Positions 43,960 through 51,528 of a DNA stretch of 51,528 nucleotides are shown piece by piece. Made by a program: the position numbers and the translations under genes. The stretch spans positions 1 through 51,528 of the forward strand of contig JANQRK010000084.1 in assembly GCA_028284585.1 (NCBI GenBank), written 5' to 3'. Positions within the stretch are counted from its first letter, which is position 1; the number at the start of each line of letters is the position of its first letter. The DNA is from Chromatiales bacterium. GTDB lineage: Bacteria > Pseudomonadota > Gammaproteobacteria > Chromatiales > Chromatiaceae. The notes under the pieces were generated by a model that worked only from the letters and a program-made list of their open reading frames with translations, searched no databases and had not been told where the DNA came from.

Positions 43960-44808
43960 ATGACCTACGACAACTTCAATACCTTCAGCGTCCAAATCGA
44001 AAACGCTGTGGCTTGGGTCACCTTCGACTACCCGCCGGTCAACATCCAGGGTCTGCCGATGCTGGCCGACCTCAACTGCTTGGCTCAGAAACTGGAGACA
44101 GACGACACCGTGAAGGTGGTTGTGTTCCAGTCAGCTCACCCGGAAATCTTCGTCGCGCATGCTGATACTGAATTTCTGAAGGCTATGTCCGCAAAAGCCG
44201 TCTCGCGCGACGAAGTGCAGCTGCTGGATCTGCAAGTTGTGCTGGAGCGGATCAGCAAACTGCCCCAGGCGACGATCGCCAAGATCGAGGGCTTTGCCAG
44301 AGGTGGCGGCCATGAGTTTGCACTGGCTTGTGACATGCGTTTTGCGGCGCGCGGCAAAGCGAAATTCATGCAGATGGAAGTGGGCATGGGCATCCTGCCC
44401 TGCGGCGGCGGTGCATCGCGCATGGCGCGTCAGGTCGGCCTCGGTCGTGCACTTGAGATTGCGCTTGGCGCCCGCGACTTCGACGCCGATGAGGCTGAAC
44501 GGGTTGGCACCATTAACCGTGCATTGGAAGCAGACGCGATCGGGCCTTTTGTCGAAGAACTGGCGAACCGCATTGCACTGTGGCCTTCCGCGTCGATCAA
44601 CGCCACCAAACAGGCTGTCTATGAGTCTATCGACCGACCGATAGAAGAAGCACTTCGTGCAGAAGCTTATTGGCTGTATCAGGCAACCAGCCAAACGCCG
44701 GCCCTGAAGCGCTTTAAATGGGCCGATGAGCAAGGCGCACAGCTCGATATGGAAAACCAGCGCGCCTGGCCGGACATGCTCGTCAAGATCCAGGAGATCA
44801 ACGAGTAA
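43960..44808 (+). CDS. Enoyl-CoA hydratase/isomerase family protein
   Basis: 282 residues, with GGGGAAG before the ATG. The crotonase fold is visible: AWVTFDYPPVNIQGLPMLAD at the start, the oxyanion segment HPEIFVAHADTEFL, the GGGHEFALACDMRFAARG motif with the second oxyanion Gly, and MEVGMGILPCGGGASRMARQ. The usual catalytic Glu positions are only partly conserved (E near MEVG), so isomerase, hydratase or another crotonase reaction is possible. It is the first gene after the divergent LysR regulator. A GC-rich hairpin follows at 44834-44857. Confidence 0.85.
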   Translation: MTYDNFNTFSVQIENAVAWVTFDYPPVNIQGLPMLADLNCLAQKLETDDTVKVVVFQSAHPEIFVAHADTEFLKAMSAKAVSRDEVQLLDLQVVLERISKLPQATIAKIEGFARGGGHEFALACDMRFAARGKAKFMQMEVGMGILPCGGGASRMARQVGLGRALEIALGARDFDADEAERVGTINRALEADAIGPFVEELANRIALWPSASINATKQAVYESIDRPIEEALRAEAYWLYQATSQTPALKRFKWADEQGAQLDMENQRAWPDMLVKIQEINE

Positions 44809-44833
44809 GCGTCAATGCGGTCTCCGAATATCA

Positions 44834-44857
44834 ACGCCCCCGAAGTTGCCGGGGCGT
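44834..44857 (+). terminator. GC-rich hairpin after the hydratase gene
   Basis: A 7-bp stem ACGCCCC/GGGGCGT with a 10-base loop lies 26 bp after the hydratase stop. No T tract follows, so it may attenuate transcription or protect the upstream mRNA rather than end it. Confidence 0.35.
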
Positions 44858-44932
44858 CGATCTGCACAGAACGGGATCAACCCAAATCATTGGATCTCAC
44901 AGACAAACCGAATAAACCTTAGGAACACCTCG

Positions 44933-45925
44933 ATGAAAGCAATGGTCCTCAATGAATACGACGCCAGCGCAAAGTTTCAAGCAACCGAATTGCCCCGGCC
45001 CACGGTAAAGGCTGGACATGTGGTAGCACGTGTTGCCGCAACCAGTGTGAACACGGTCGATACCATGATCCGCCAAATGGGCAAGGACTTACCGCTTTCG
45101 CCCGATCTGCCCGCTGTGCTTGGTATGGACTTCGCCGGCACCATCGAAGCGGTCGGTGAGGGTGTCACCGGCTTCGCCCCGGGCGATGAGGTTTACGGTT
45201 GCGCCGGAGGTCTCGCCGATCTGCAAGGCACGCTTGCGGAATTCATGCTAGCCGACGTCAAACTGATTGCCCACAAACCCAAGACCCTTTCGATGCGCGA
45301 GGCGGCAGCGCTGCCACTGGTCGGCATTACCGCCTATGAAGGTTTGCGAAGGGCCGGCGCCAAAGCCGGACAGAAGGTTCTGGTTCACGGCGGTGCAGGC
45401 GGTGTGGGTCATGTTGCCGTGCAGCTGGCCAAGCATTTTGGCGCTGACGTCTATGCAACCGCCTCTGGCGACAAGCAGATGGGTATCATCGAAACGTATG
45501 GCGCCACGGCGATTGACTACAAGGCCGAGAAAGTCGCCGATTATGTTGCCAAACATACCGACGGCACCGGCTTCGACGTCATTTTCGACTCGGTTGGTGG
45601 AGCCAACATAACGAACTCCTTTGAAGCGGCCGCATTAAACGGACAAGTCGCCACGACTGTGTCCTTGCTGGAGTTAGATCTGACGCCGGCTCACTTCAAA
45701 GGTCTGTCACTGCACGTTGTCTTCATGCTGATCCCGATGCTGTATGACCACCAGCGAGAAGAGCATGGCGCCATTCTGTCGAAGCTGGCAGAGATTGCAG
45801 ATGCGGGCGCGCTGAAACCACTGCTTGATGAAACATCGTTTGGCCTCGACGAAGTCGGCAAAGCGCACGACCGTCTGACCAGCGGGCAAGCCATCGGCAA
45901 GGTGGTCATGGAAATCGTCGTTTGA
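44933..45925 (+). CDS. Zinc-type or quinone-reductase-like MDR oxidoreductase
   Basis: 330 residues from the ATG at 44933 (AGGA upstream). MKAMVLNEYDASAKF begins the GroES-like domain; VLGMDFAGTIEAVGEGVTGF and GDEVYGCAGGL continue it. The nucleotide loop GGAGGVGHVAVQLAKHFGAD is at about 153-172. Structural zinc ligands are absent. It belongs to the NADPH:quinone reductase/zeta-crystallin branch. It lies 124 bp after the hydratase gene. It differs clearly from the other MDR enzyme at 22338-23360. Confidence 0.88.
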   Translation: MKAMVLNEYDASAKFQATELPRPTVKAGHVVARVAATSVNTVDTMIRQMGKDLPLSPDLPAVLGMDFAGTIEAVGEGVTGFAPGDEVYGCAGGLADLQGTLAEFMLADVKLIAHKPKTLSMREAAALPLVGITAYEGLRRAGAKAGQKVLVHGGAGGVGHVAVQLAKHFGADVYATASGDKQMGIIETYGATAIDYKAEKVADYVAKHTDGTGFDVIFDSVGGANITNSFEAAALNGQVATTVSLLELDLTPAHFKGLSLHVVFMLIPMLYDHQREEHGAILSKLAEIADAGALKPLLDETSFGLDEVGKAHDRLTSGQAIGKVVMEIVV

Positions 45926-46007
45926 AGCTATTGGCCGGATCCTTGTAGCAAGAATCAAAGCCGGAAGACATATCGAGTGTTGAACATTGTCGAAAGGAGG
46001 CAATGTA

Positions 46008-46823
46008 GTGAAAGCAAAACTTGCCGCAATGGCGATAGCAACATTGGCCGCCGTCAACTTGGCCTATGCTGATGGAAGTGTAGAAGTCGTAATGGCATCC
46101 GAGGTCGAATGGGAACAGCTGAACCCCGCCCGCGGCGACCGAAGCCCGCAGGCCGGCACGCTCTGGGGTAACCGCAAGGGTAAGGTACCGACTGGTTTTC
46201 TCGCCATGTTCGTCGACGGTTTTTCATCGCCACCGCACATCCACAATGTCACCTACCGCGCGGTAGTGATTAGCGGCAGCATTCACAACGATGACCCCGA
46301 TGCTGCCAAGATGTGGATGCCGGCCGGTTCCTTCTGGACACAGCCGAAAGGTGAAGTGCACATCACTGCTGCCAAAGGGGAAAGCAATATCGCGCTGGTC
46401 GAGATCGACAAAGCGCCGTATCTCGTCCGCTCGTTCAAAGAAGCGTATGACAGCGGAGAGAGGCCGATCAATGTCGATGTGGCAAATATTGTATGGGTCG
46501 ACCCGCCCGGAATGCCGGCCTCTCCCAACGGACCAAGGTTCGCTTATCTCTGGGGCAACTTGCAAGACGGTCAGTCGAACGGAACCTTTGTCAAGCTTCC
46601 GGCTGGATTCAGGGGAAAGATACATAGCCACGGATCAACCTTCCGCGCGGTGGTTATCAAGGGGCGACCACAGTACCTGGGCGACGAAGCCAAGACCCTC
46701 GAGCCTGGCAGCTATTTCGGCTCGCGGGGAGAAACGGTGCATTGGTTGTCATCCGAACAGGGCGGAGAGAGCACCATCTATGTACGTACGAATGGCAAGT
46801 ACGAAGTCGTTCCTGCGAAGTAG
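46008..46823 (+). CDS. Secreted double-cupin protein (DUF4437 type)
   Basis: 271 residues from the GTG at 46008, chosen because AAAGGAGG lies 7 bases upstream. A signal peptide ([13 protein letters not shown]) follows. The mature protein holds two cupin halves: the first around [20 protein letters not shown] and [16 protein letters not shown], the second around [20 protein letters not shown] and [14 protein letters not shown]. The two internal copies share the H-x-H and YRAVVI/FRAVVI pattern, so the protein arose by duplication. It is a likely metal-binding periplasmic protein of unknown substrate. It lies between two redox enzymes in the LysR-linked run. Confidence 0.85.
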   Translation: MKAKLAAMAIATLAAVNLAYADGSVEVVMASEVEWEQLNPARGDRSPQAGTLWGNRKGKVPTGFLAMFVDGFSSPPHIHNVTYRAVVISGSIHNDDPDAAKMWMPAGSFWTQPKGEVHITAAKGESNIALVEIDKAPYLVRSFKEAYDSGERPINVDVANIVWVDPPGMPASPNGPRFAYLWGNLQDGQSNGTFVKLPAGFRGKIHSHGSTFRAVVIKGRPQYLGDEAKTLEPGSYFGSRGETVHWLSSEQGGESTIYVRTNGKYEVVPAK

Positions 46824-46858
46824 CCGCGCGCGACGCCCTAACTGAACAGGAGTCGGAA

Positions 46859-47872
46859 ATGTTCACACAATTGCACAATTCGGCGCACAAGACCGCCGAC
46901 GATGACGCGGTCTTTCAGCCCATAAACCGGGGCTACAACAGCATCTTCCGCCCCAACCACTTGAGCCTCGGACTGGTAGTACCGCTGGAGACCTATTCAC
47001 AAGGTCCAGTACCTACCATGACGCGGCACCTGGAACGTGTGCAACTTGCTGAAGAGTTAGGGTTCTCGGCGGTCTGGTTGCGCGACGTACCGTTCAACGT
47101 GCCTTCGTTCGGGGACGCGGGTCAGATGCACGATCCCTTTGTCTATCTGGGCCTGTTGGCGGGTCAAACGAATCGGATTGCATTGGGTGTCGCCAGTATC
47201 GTGCTGCCGCTGCGCCATCCCGCGCATATCGCCAAAGCCGCAGCAAGCGTGGACGTGCTGTCGGGTGGACGGATTATTCTGGGCGTGGCCTCGGGTGACC
47301 GACCCGATGAATACCCGGCACTCAATCTCCCCTTCGCCGAGCGCGGCGCACGTTTTCGCGCCAGTTTCGACTATATCGAGCGCATGTGGGAAGACGCACC
47401 GGTGTTCGAGAATTTCTACGGCAGCCCGCACGGCGGGATGGACATGTTGCCCAAACCGACGACCGGCAAATTGCCTTTGCTCATCACCGGCGGCAGCCAG
47501 CAGGATCCGGACTGGATCGCACGGCACGGGGACGGGTGGATAACCTATCCTCGCGAAATCGCCGCACAGGCACGAATCATCACCGACTGGCGGACACGCG
47601 TCGACGCCGTTGGGGATCCACCTAAACCCGCGGTTCAGTCGCTTTATGTCGATCTGACCAAAGATCCTCAAACCTCGCCACAACCGATCCATCTGGGATT
47701 CCGGTTGGGTGCGAACCATCTTCGCGCCTATCTGAAATCACTGGAGGAGATCGGCGTGAACCACGTGGCACTGAATCTGCGCTTCAACCAGGCGGATACG
47801 GAAGAGACCATGCAACGTCTGGCCGACGACATACTGCCTGAGTTCTCGAGACCCGACTTCACCACCGATTGA
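46859..47872 (+). CDS. LLM-class flavin oxidoreductase (luciferase-like, BA3436-type)
   Basis: 337 residues from the ATG at 46859 (AGGAG upstream). The alpha/beta-barrel of bacterial luciferase-like monooxygenases is evident: RVQLAEELGFSAVWLRDVPF, GVASIVLPLRHPAHIAKAAA, GGRIILGVASGDRPDEYPAL and WIARHGDGWITYPREIAAQA. It would use reduced flavin and oxygen to oxidise a small organic substrate. The subfamily resembles the BA3436 type of unknown reaction. No flavin reductase is adjacent, although the MDR enzyme upstream could supply reductant. Confidence 0.88.
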   Translation: MFTQLHNSAHKTADDDAVFQPINRGYNSIFRPNHLSLGLVVPLETYSQGPVPTMTRHLERVQLAEELGFSAVWLRDVPFNVPSFGDAGQMHDPFVYLGLLAGQTNRIALGVASIVLPLRHPAHIAKAAASVDVLSGGRIILGVASGDRPDEYPALNLPFAERGARFRASFDYIERMWEDAPVFENFYGSPHGGMDMLPKPTTGKLPLLITGGSQQDPDWIARHGDGWITYPREIAAQARIITDWRTRVDAVGDPPKPAVQSLYVDLTKDPQTSPQPIHLGFRLGANHLRAYLKSLEEIGVNHVALNLRFNQADTEETMQRLADDILPEFSRPDFTTD

Positions 47873-47885
47873 AAGGGCGTCAATC

Positions 47886-48716
47886 ATGCCAAAAACCATC
47901 CTGATTACCGGTTCCACAGACGGCATAGGGCTCGAGGCGGCAAAGGTGCTGCACTCCCGGGGGCACCACGTCTTACTCCACGGGCGCAATTCTGTAAGGC
48001 TGGAGGCGGCAGAAAAAACGCTCTCCGATCTATCGGGCGATGGACACGTCGATAGTTACCTGGCTGACCTGTCGCGCATGGCCGACGTGGAGACGCTCAG
48101 CGAAGCGATTGCCACAAACCATGAACAACTCGATGTCGTGATCAACAACGCCGGCGTATTCCGCACCGCCGACACCTTCACAGAGAACGGTCTGGACATT
48201 CGGTTTGCAGTCAACACCTTTGCCCCCTGCCTATTGACCCAGCAACTCCTACCACTGCTTCGACCAGGGACGCGTGTGGTCAACCTTTCTTCCGCTGCGC
48301 AGTCGCCAGTCAATCTGGAGGCACTGGCGGGACGGGTCAAGATCTCAGACCAGTTGAACGCCTACTCCCAGAGCAAACTGGCCCTCACCATGTGGTCTCG
48401 CACCATGGCAGATTCGCAGAAGAAGAACGGCCTGGTCGTTGTTGCGGTGAATCCTGGATCGCTGCTCGCAACCAAGATGGTGAAAGAGGGCTTCGGCATG
48501 GCCGGCAATGATATCCAGGTCGGTGCAGATATCCTTGTTCGCGCCGCAGTTGCGGACGAATTCGCGGATGCATCAGGGAAGTATTTCGACAACGACCAAG
48601 GTCGGTTCGCATCGCCGCATCCCGACGCACTTGATCCGCAGAAGTGTCAAGAAGTCGTACGAACTCTCGAGGCAGTGCTCGCCGAAACTATGCGATCAGG
48701 CAAGGAAGAGACCTGA
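47886..48716 (+). CDS. Short-chain dehydrogenase/reductase
   Basis: 276 residues. The SDR pattern is complete: NAD(P) loop TGSTDGIG (8-15), NNAG (87-90), catalytic Ser near 136, Tyr160 and Lys164 in YSQSKLAL. The C-terminal SDR tail runs PGSLLATKMVKEGFGM then the variable end. AAAGGG precedes the ATG. It is the last gene of the LysR-linked plus-strand run, 13 bp after the LLM gene. The substrate is not inferable; SDRs of this type reduce carbonyls or oxidise alcohols. Confidence 0.9.
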   Translation: MPKTILITGSTDGIGLEAAKVLHSRGHHVLLHGRNSVRLEAAEKTLSDLSGDGHVDSYLADLSRMADVETLSEAIATNHEQLDVVINNAGVFRTADTFTENGLDIRFAVNTFAPCLLTQQLLPLLRPGTRVVNLSSAAQSPVNLEALAGRVKISDQLNAYSQSKLALTMWSRTMADSQKKNGLVVVAVNPGSLLATKMVKEGFGMAGNDIQVGADILVRAAVADEFADASGKYFDNDQGRFASPHPDALDPQKCQEVVRTLEAVLAETMRSGKEET

Positions 48717-48823
48717 TACCGCATCAGCAATCTCAACCGCCGTGAGAATCGAAGAGAGCTCGGATCTCTCCCCACTCATTCCTGGCAATCTGATTTGTGC
48801 TGGCCTTTGGTTCTTAGCCAGCA

Positions 48824-50053
48824 TTAGGACGAGCTGTATCCACGCTGCTTTGCCGTCAACCCGTCGATAACCACACCCAAGGCACTCAACTCTATTTCAG
48901 CTACCTGATGATCGACTTCTTCGGGCACAGCATGCACTGCGGCACGGATTGACTGCCGGTGCTCGACCATATACAGAGCCGATAGAAACAGCATCGCCAT
49001 TGTGATGTCCATGATCTCGATAGGATGCCCCATGGCCACGGGCGACGCTAGATTGACGAGTTCCGCGTCGGCAACGACGTTGATGCAATGTCCATTGTGA
49101 AGCTTATATTCTCTGATGCCCGGACGTACGTCGCGCTGATCGATCGCGAGGTCACGCAAGTCATCGAGGTTTATCTCGTTGCTGAAGTGGCCGACATTGC
49201 CAAGTACTGCGCCATCGGCCATCTCGAGAAAATGTTCACGGCGTAAGACATCGGGCATTCCCGTAGCCGTCAGTATGAAATCCGCGTCCGAGACCGCCTC
49301 TCGCATCGGGACCACATCAAACCCCTGCACATGGGCGCGAACTGCCTTTCTCGGATCGACCTCGGTTACCGAGACCCGAGCTCCCCAGGCCTTGGCCCGT
49401 TGCGCGATTCCCTCTCCGCAATAGCCGAAACCCGCCACTACCAGGCACCGACCTGCGAGTAACCGATTGGTGACCAGCAATAGATTGGTCAACACCGATT
49501 CTCCCGTGCCATGAACGTTATCGAACTCCCGCTTCATGTACGAATCGTTGACCGCCAAAACCGGGAATTTGAGTTGACCCAGTCGGTCCAGCGCTCTCAA
49601 ACGTTGCACGCCACTGGTCGTTTGCTCGCATACGCCAATGAAACCGTTGGGTATCTCCGACGGCCTGCGTACCAGTTGCAGCGCGATCTCGGCTCCGTCA
49701 TCGATAACGAGATTCGGTTGACGGGCGATGACTTTATCGCGCAGCGAAGACTGCGTAGCGGCATCTGCCTCGGTTGCGATGAACCCCTCAATCCCCGGTT
49801 GGGTGTTCAGCGCGGCGGCCACATCGTGTTGCGCGGTCGCTGCCACCGAGGCAGTAAAAACTACTTGGCCCCCGGCCTTGGCGAGCGTTTCGATCAACAC
49901 GCCCGTCTTGGCTTCAAGGTGAGAGCTGACAGCAACGGTCAAACCGGCAAACGGTCTGGCTCCTTCGAACCGACGGGCCAGCGCCTTATGGATCGGCATA
50001 TGGTTTCTTGCCCAATCCAATTTTGCCTGTCCAAGGGAGATATCAACAACCAT
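48824..50053 (-). CDS. S-adenosylhomocysteine hydrolase family protein (short form)
   Basis: 409 residues. It belongs to the AdoHcyase family: WARNHMPIHKAL at the start, ETLAKAGGQVVFTASVAATA, the VIDDGAEIA block, GVCEQTTSGVQRLRAL, AVNDSYMKREFDNVHGTGES with the Lys and Asp-Asn of the active site, and NAD-binding VVAGFGYCGEGIAQRAKAWG. GHPIEIMDITMA near the end is also conserved. It lacks the insertion found in longer bacterial enzymes. The VHGTGES segment replaces the usual YGTGQS or YGCRES. Function as AdoHcyase is likely, but a related NAD-dependent hydrolase cannot be excluded. Confidence 0.85.
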   Translation of the reverse strand: MVVDISLGQAKLDWARNHMPIHKALARRFEGARPFAGLTVAVSSHLEAKTGVLIETLAKAGGQVVFTASVAATAQHDVAAALNTQPGIEGFIATEADAATQSSLRDKVIARQPNLVIDDGAEIALQLVRRPSEIPNGFIGVCEQTTSGVQRLRALDRLGQLKFPVLAVNDSYMKREFDNVHGTGESVLTNLLLVTNRLLAGRCLVVAGFGYCGEGIAQRAKAWGARVSVTEVDPRKAVRAHVQGFDVVPMREAVSDADFILTATGMPDVLRREHFLEMADGAVLGNVGHFSNEINLDDLRDLAIDQRDVRPGIREYKLHNGHCINVVADAELVNLASPVAMGHPIEIMDITMAMLFLSALYMVEHRQSIRAAVHAVPEEVDHQVAEIELSALGVVIDGLTAKQRGYSSS

Positions 50054-50137
50054 CTTCGGCTAGCGTCCTGGATCGGCTCGGTGAGGTCTTCATCATCGAT
50101 ACGTCCAAGTTCCATAGCAAGCCCGAATCACCTATTA

Positions 50138-50173
50138 GCCTTGATCCGAGGCTGTGTTGTCCAGGATCAAGGC
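50138..50173. promoter_or_regulatory. Inverted repeat between AdoHcyase-like and PucC-like genes
   Basis: A 10-bp perfect inverted repeat (GCCTTGATCC and GGATCAAGGC) with a 16-base spacer lies 85-120 bp before the AdoHcyase-like start. It could be an operator or an mRNA hairpin. No S-adenosylhomocysteine riboswitch consensus could be made out around it. Confidence 0.45.
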
Positions 50174-50320
50174 CCCTGCCCTATGCAAAAACCGCCGAGA
50201 CGATCGAAGGCCGGGCGAATCGCCATCGGCGCTTCCCGCTTCAAGGACGAAACCCAGCACGCGAGGATCGGGACGTGTTGAAATTCAACGCTTCATTGCA
50301 GGCGCCAGGAGAGAACACCG

Positions 50321-51528
50321 ATTAGAAACCGACCCTTGCCGTTGATTCGCCTGGCCGGGTTACCGCTCAGCCTGACCCTACTGTCGATCCTCGCCGGTAG
50401 CCTGATCAACCGCGTCATGGTGGTGGAGCTGGGGCTACCCGTGATCATGGCGGGGCTGTTCCTGGCGGTGCCCTTGCTGATCTCGCCCGTGCGCATCTGG
50501 CTCGGCCATTTGTCCGATGCCTATCCACTCTGGGGGCGGCGGCGCGAGCCCTATCTGATCATCGGTGCGCTGCTGTCCGGCAGCGGTGTCGCGCTGTCGG
50601 TGGCGCTGGTCGTGCATACGCCGGCACCGGTCAGTTCCGGCGCAGCGCTGATTTTGCTCGGATTGCTGCTGTACGGCGTCGGGCGCAACCTGACCGGGAA
50701 CACCTTCCAGTCACTGCTCACCGATCGCTTTGCGGCCGGTGTACCGCGGGCGCGCGCCGCCAACCTCTATGAGGTGGTCAAGATCCTCGGCCTGGTGATC
50801 GCGGCCGGTTTGCTATCACTGGTGCTGCGACCCTACAGCACCGAGCGCCTCGTGCTGGTGGTGGCGGTGGTGGCCACGCTGTCGGTGCTGTTGTCCGTGC
50901 TGGGCGCCTTGGGTCAGGAACCACGCACAGCCGCGCTGCGCGAGGCCAGCGAGCAGGCACGCGCGACCGCATTTTGGCGGAGCTTCCGCGTGCTGGTCTG
51001 GGACGATCCACAGGCGCGGCTGTTCTTCGCCGTCATCACACTGACCGTGCTGGGTACCCAGATGCAAGACGTGCTCATGGAGCCCTATGCCGGGCTGGTG
51101 CTCGACATGGACGTTGCCGCCACGACCCAGCTGACCATGTTCTGGGGGCTCGGCACCCTCGCCTCGATCCTGCTCTCGGGGCTGTTGTTGATCCGCTGGC
51201 TGGGACTGGCAAGGCTTTATCGATTGGGGATCGCGCTACTATTGCCGTGGTTCGCACTCGTGGTACTTGCCGGTGTCGTCCAAAGCCCGCTGCTACTGCA
51301 GCTCACTGTGGTCGCCCTCGGCCTGAGCAGCGGTCTGGCTGCCGCGAGCCTTTTGGCCCAGGCGATGGAACTGACCAACGCCCGCAGTGCCGGGCTGTTA
51401 CTCGGCGTGTGGGGACCCGGCTTCCAGCGCGGCCGCGCGCTGGCCAATCTGATTGGGGCCGGGTTGGTCGATTTGATGAACCTGCTGACCGACCAGGCGC
51501 CCTTGCTGGCCTATGCAACGGCATTCAG
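50321..51528 (+). CDS. PucC-like MFS transporter, 3' end beyond the window
   Basis: 402 codons visible, ending at the window edge. The frame is open from 50282, yet no ATG, GTG or TTG occurs before a TTG at 50336 that has no ribosome site. GGAGAG (50308-50313) lies 7 bases before an ATT at 50321 that opens IRNRPLPLIRLAGLPLSLTL, so initiation at ATT is likely. Helices with SLTLLSILAGSLINRVMVVE, LISPVRIWLGHLSDAYPLWG, RREPYLIIGALLSGSG and LLLYGVGRNLTGNTFQSLLT match the PucC/LhaA (BCD) family, which is linked to light-harvesting assembly and also occurs in non-phototrophs. At least ten helices are seen. Confidence 0.85.
   Translation, partial: MRNRPLPLIRLAGLPLSLTLLSILAGSLINRVMVVELGLPVIMAGLFLAVPLLISPVRIWLGHLSDAYPLWGRRREPYLIIGALLSGSGVALSVALVVHTPAPVSSGAALILLGLLLYGVGRNLTGNTFQSLLTDRFAAGVPRARAANLYEVVKILGLVIAAGLLSLVLRPYSTERLVLVVAVVATLSVLLSVLGALGQEPRTAALREASEQARATAFWRSFRVLVWDDPQARLFFAVITLTVLGTQMQDVLMEPYAGLVLDMDVAATTQLTMFWGLGTLASILLSGLLLIRWLGLARLYRLGIALLLPWFALVVLAGVVQSPLLLQLTVVALGLSSGLAAASLLAQAMELTNARSAGLLLGVWGPGFQRGRALANLIGAGLVDLMNLLTDQAPLLAYATAF

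Noticed and set aside
50054..50320. Possible S-adenosylhomocysteine riboswitch before the AdoHcyase-like gene
   Set aside because: The conserved core of that riboswitch was not found. Only a 10-bp inverted repeat is visible.
1..51528. CRISPR arrays, tRNA or rRNA genes
   Set aside because: No regularly spaced short repeats and no tRNA or rRNA-like sequence were noticed by eye. A dedicated scan could still find a diverged tRNA.

Overview
The window is one continuous, gene-dense, GC-rich stretch of bacterial chromosome with about 40 protein genes. I see no rRNA, tRNA, CRISPR array or intact transposase. Gene content points to a gammaproteobacterium, probably a marine or sulfur-associated lineage near the Chromatiales/Ectothiorhodospiraceae: yceH, an exosortase-A-type O-ligase, a PEP-CTERM protein, the retropepsin/ATP-grasp/7TM-transglutaminase cluster, and a PucC-like carrier at the right edge. 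This placement is inference from gene families, not from a marker gene.

Left part (1-8748). A minus-strand operon runs retropepsin-like protease, 7TM inactive transglutaminase, RimK-like ATP-grasp ligase, M14 desuccinylase-like peptidase, yceH. Next come a secreted MORN-repeat/C13 (legumain/caspase-like) peptidase and a convergent TIR-domain membrane protein. The block is bordered by two directly oriented copies of a multi-hairpin repeat: a complete one of 268 bp at 8481-8748 and the right 96 bp of another at 1-96.

8759-23660. An ECF-sigma2/ChrR-cupin fusion is divergent from a chalcone-isomerase-like protein and a patatin lipoprotein. Then follow arsenite methyltransferase (minus), an RND efflux pair, a GMC oxidoreductase with an extra N-terminal domain, a membrane-anchored HExxH protein, an FdhF/YdeP-type molybdoenzyme and an MDR reductase.

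23660-36060. A Wzy-like exosortase-A-associated O-ligase, then a TonB receptor followed by a membrane-anchored PQQ sugar dehydrogenase/cytochrome c, a methyltransferase, an unknown secreted protein, a PEP-CTERM protein translationally coupled to a peptidoglycan-binding-domain protein, and an ankyrin protein.

36126-42900. The mcl-mtkA-mtkB operon (malyl-CoA lyase and malate-CoA ligase), a decayed IS3-family insertion sequence, cardiolipin synthase, an RssA-type patatin, and a frameshifted, truncated FkbM-type methyltransferase.

42937-51528. A LysR regulator is divergent from a run of enoyl-CoA hydratase, quinone reductase, secreted double cupin, LLM flavin oxidoreductase and SDR. The LysR/hydratase gap carries two copies of a 28-bp near-repeat 41 bp apart. 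The window ends with an S-adenosylhomocysteinase-family protein and a PucC-like MFS carrier that runs off the edge and seems to start at ATT.

The best candidates for undescribed biology are the multi-hairpin element, the MORN-C13/TIR pair, the sigma2-cupin fusion without a sigma4 region, and the five-gene retropepsin/ligase operon.
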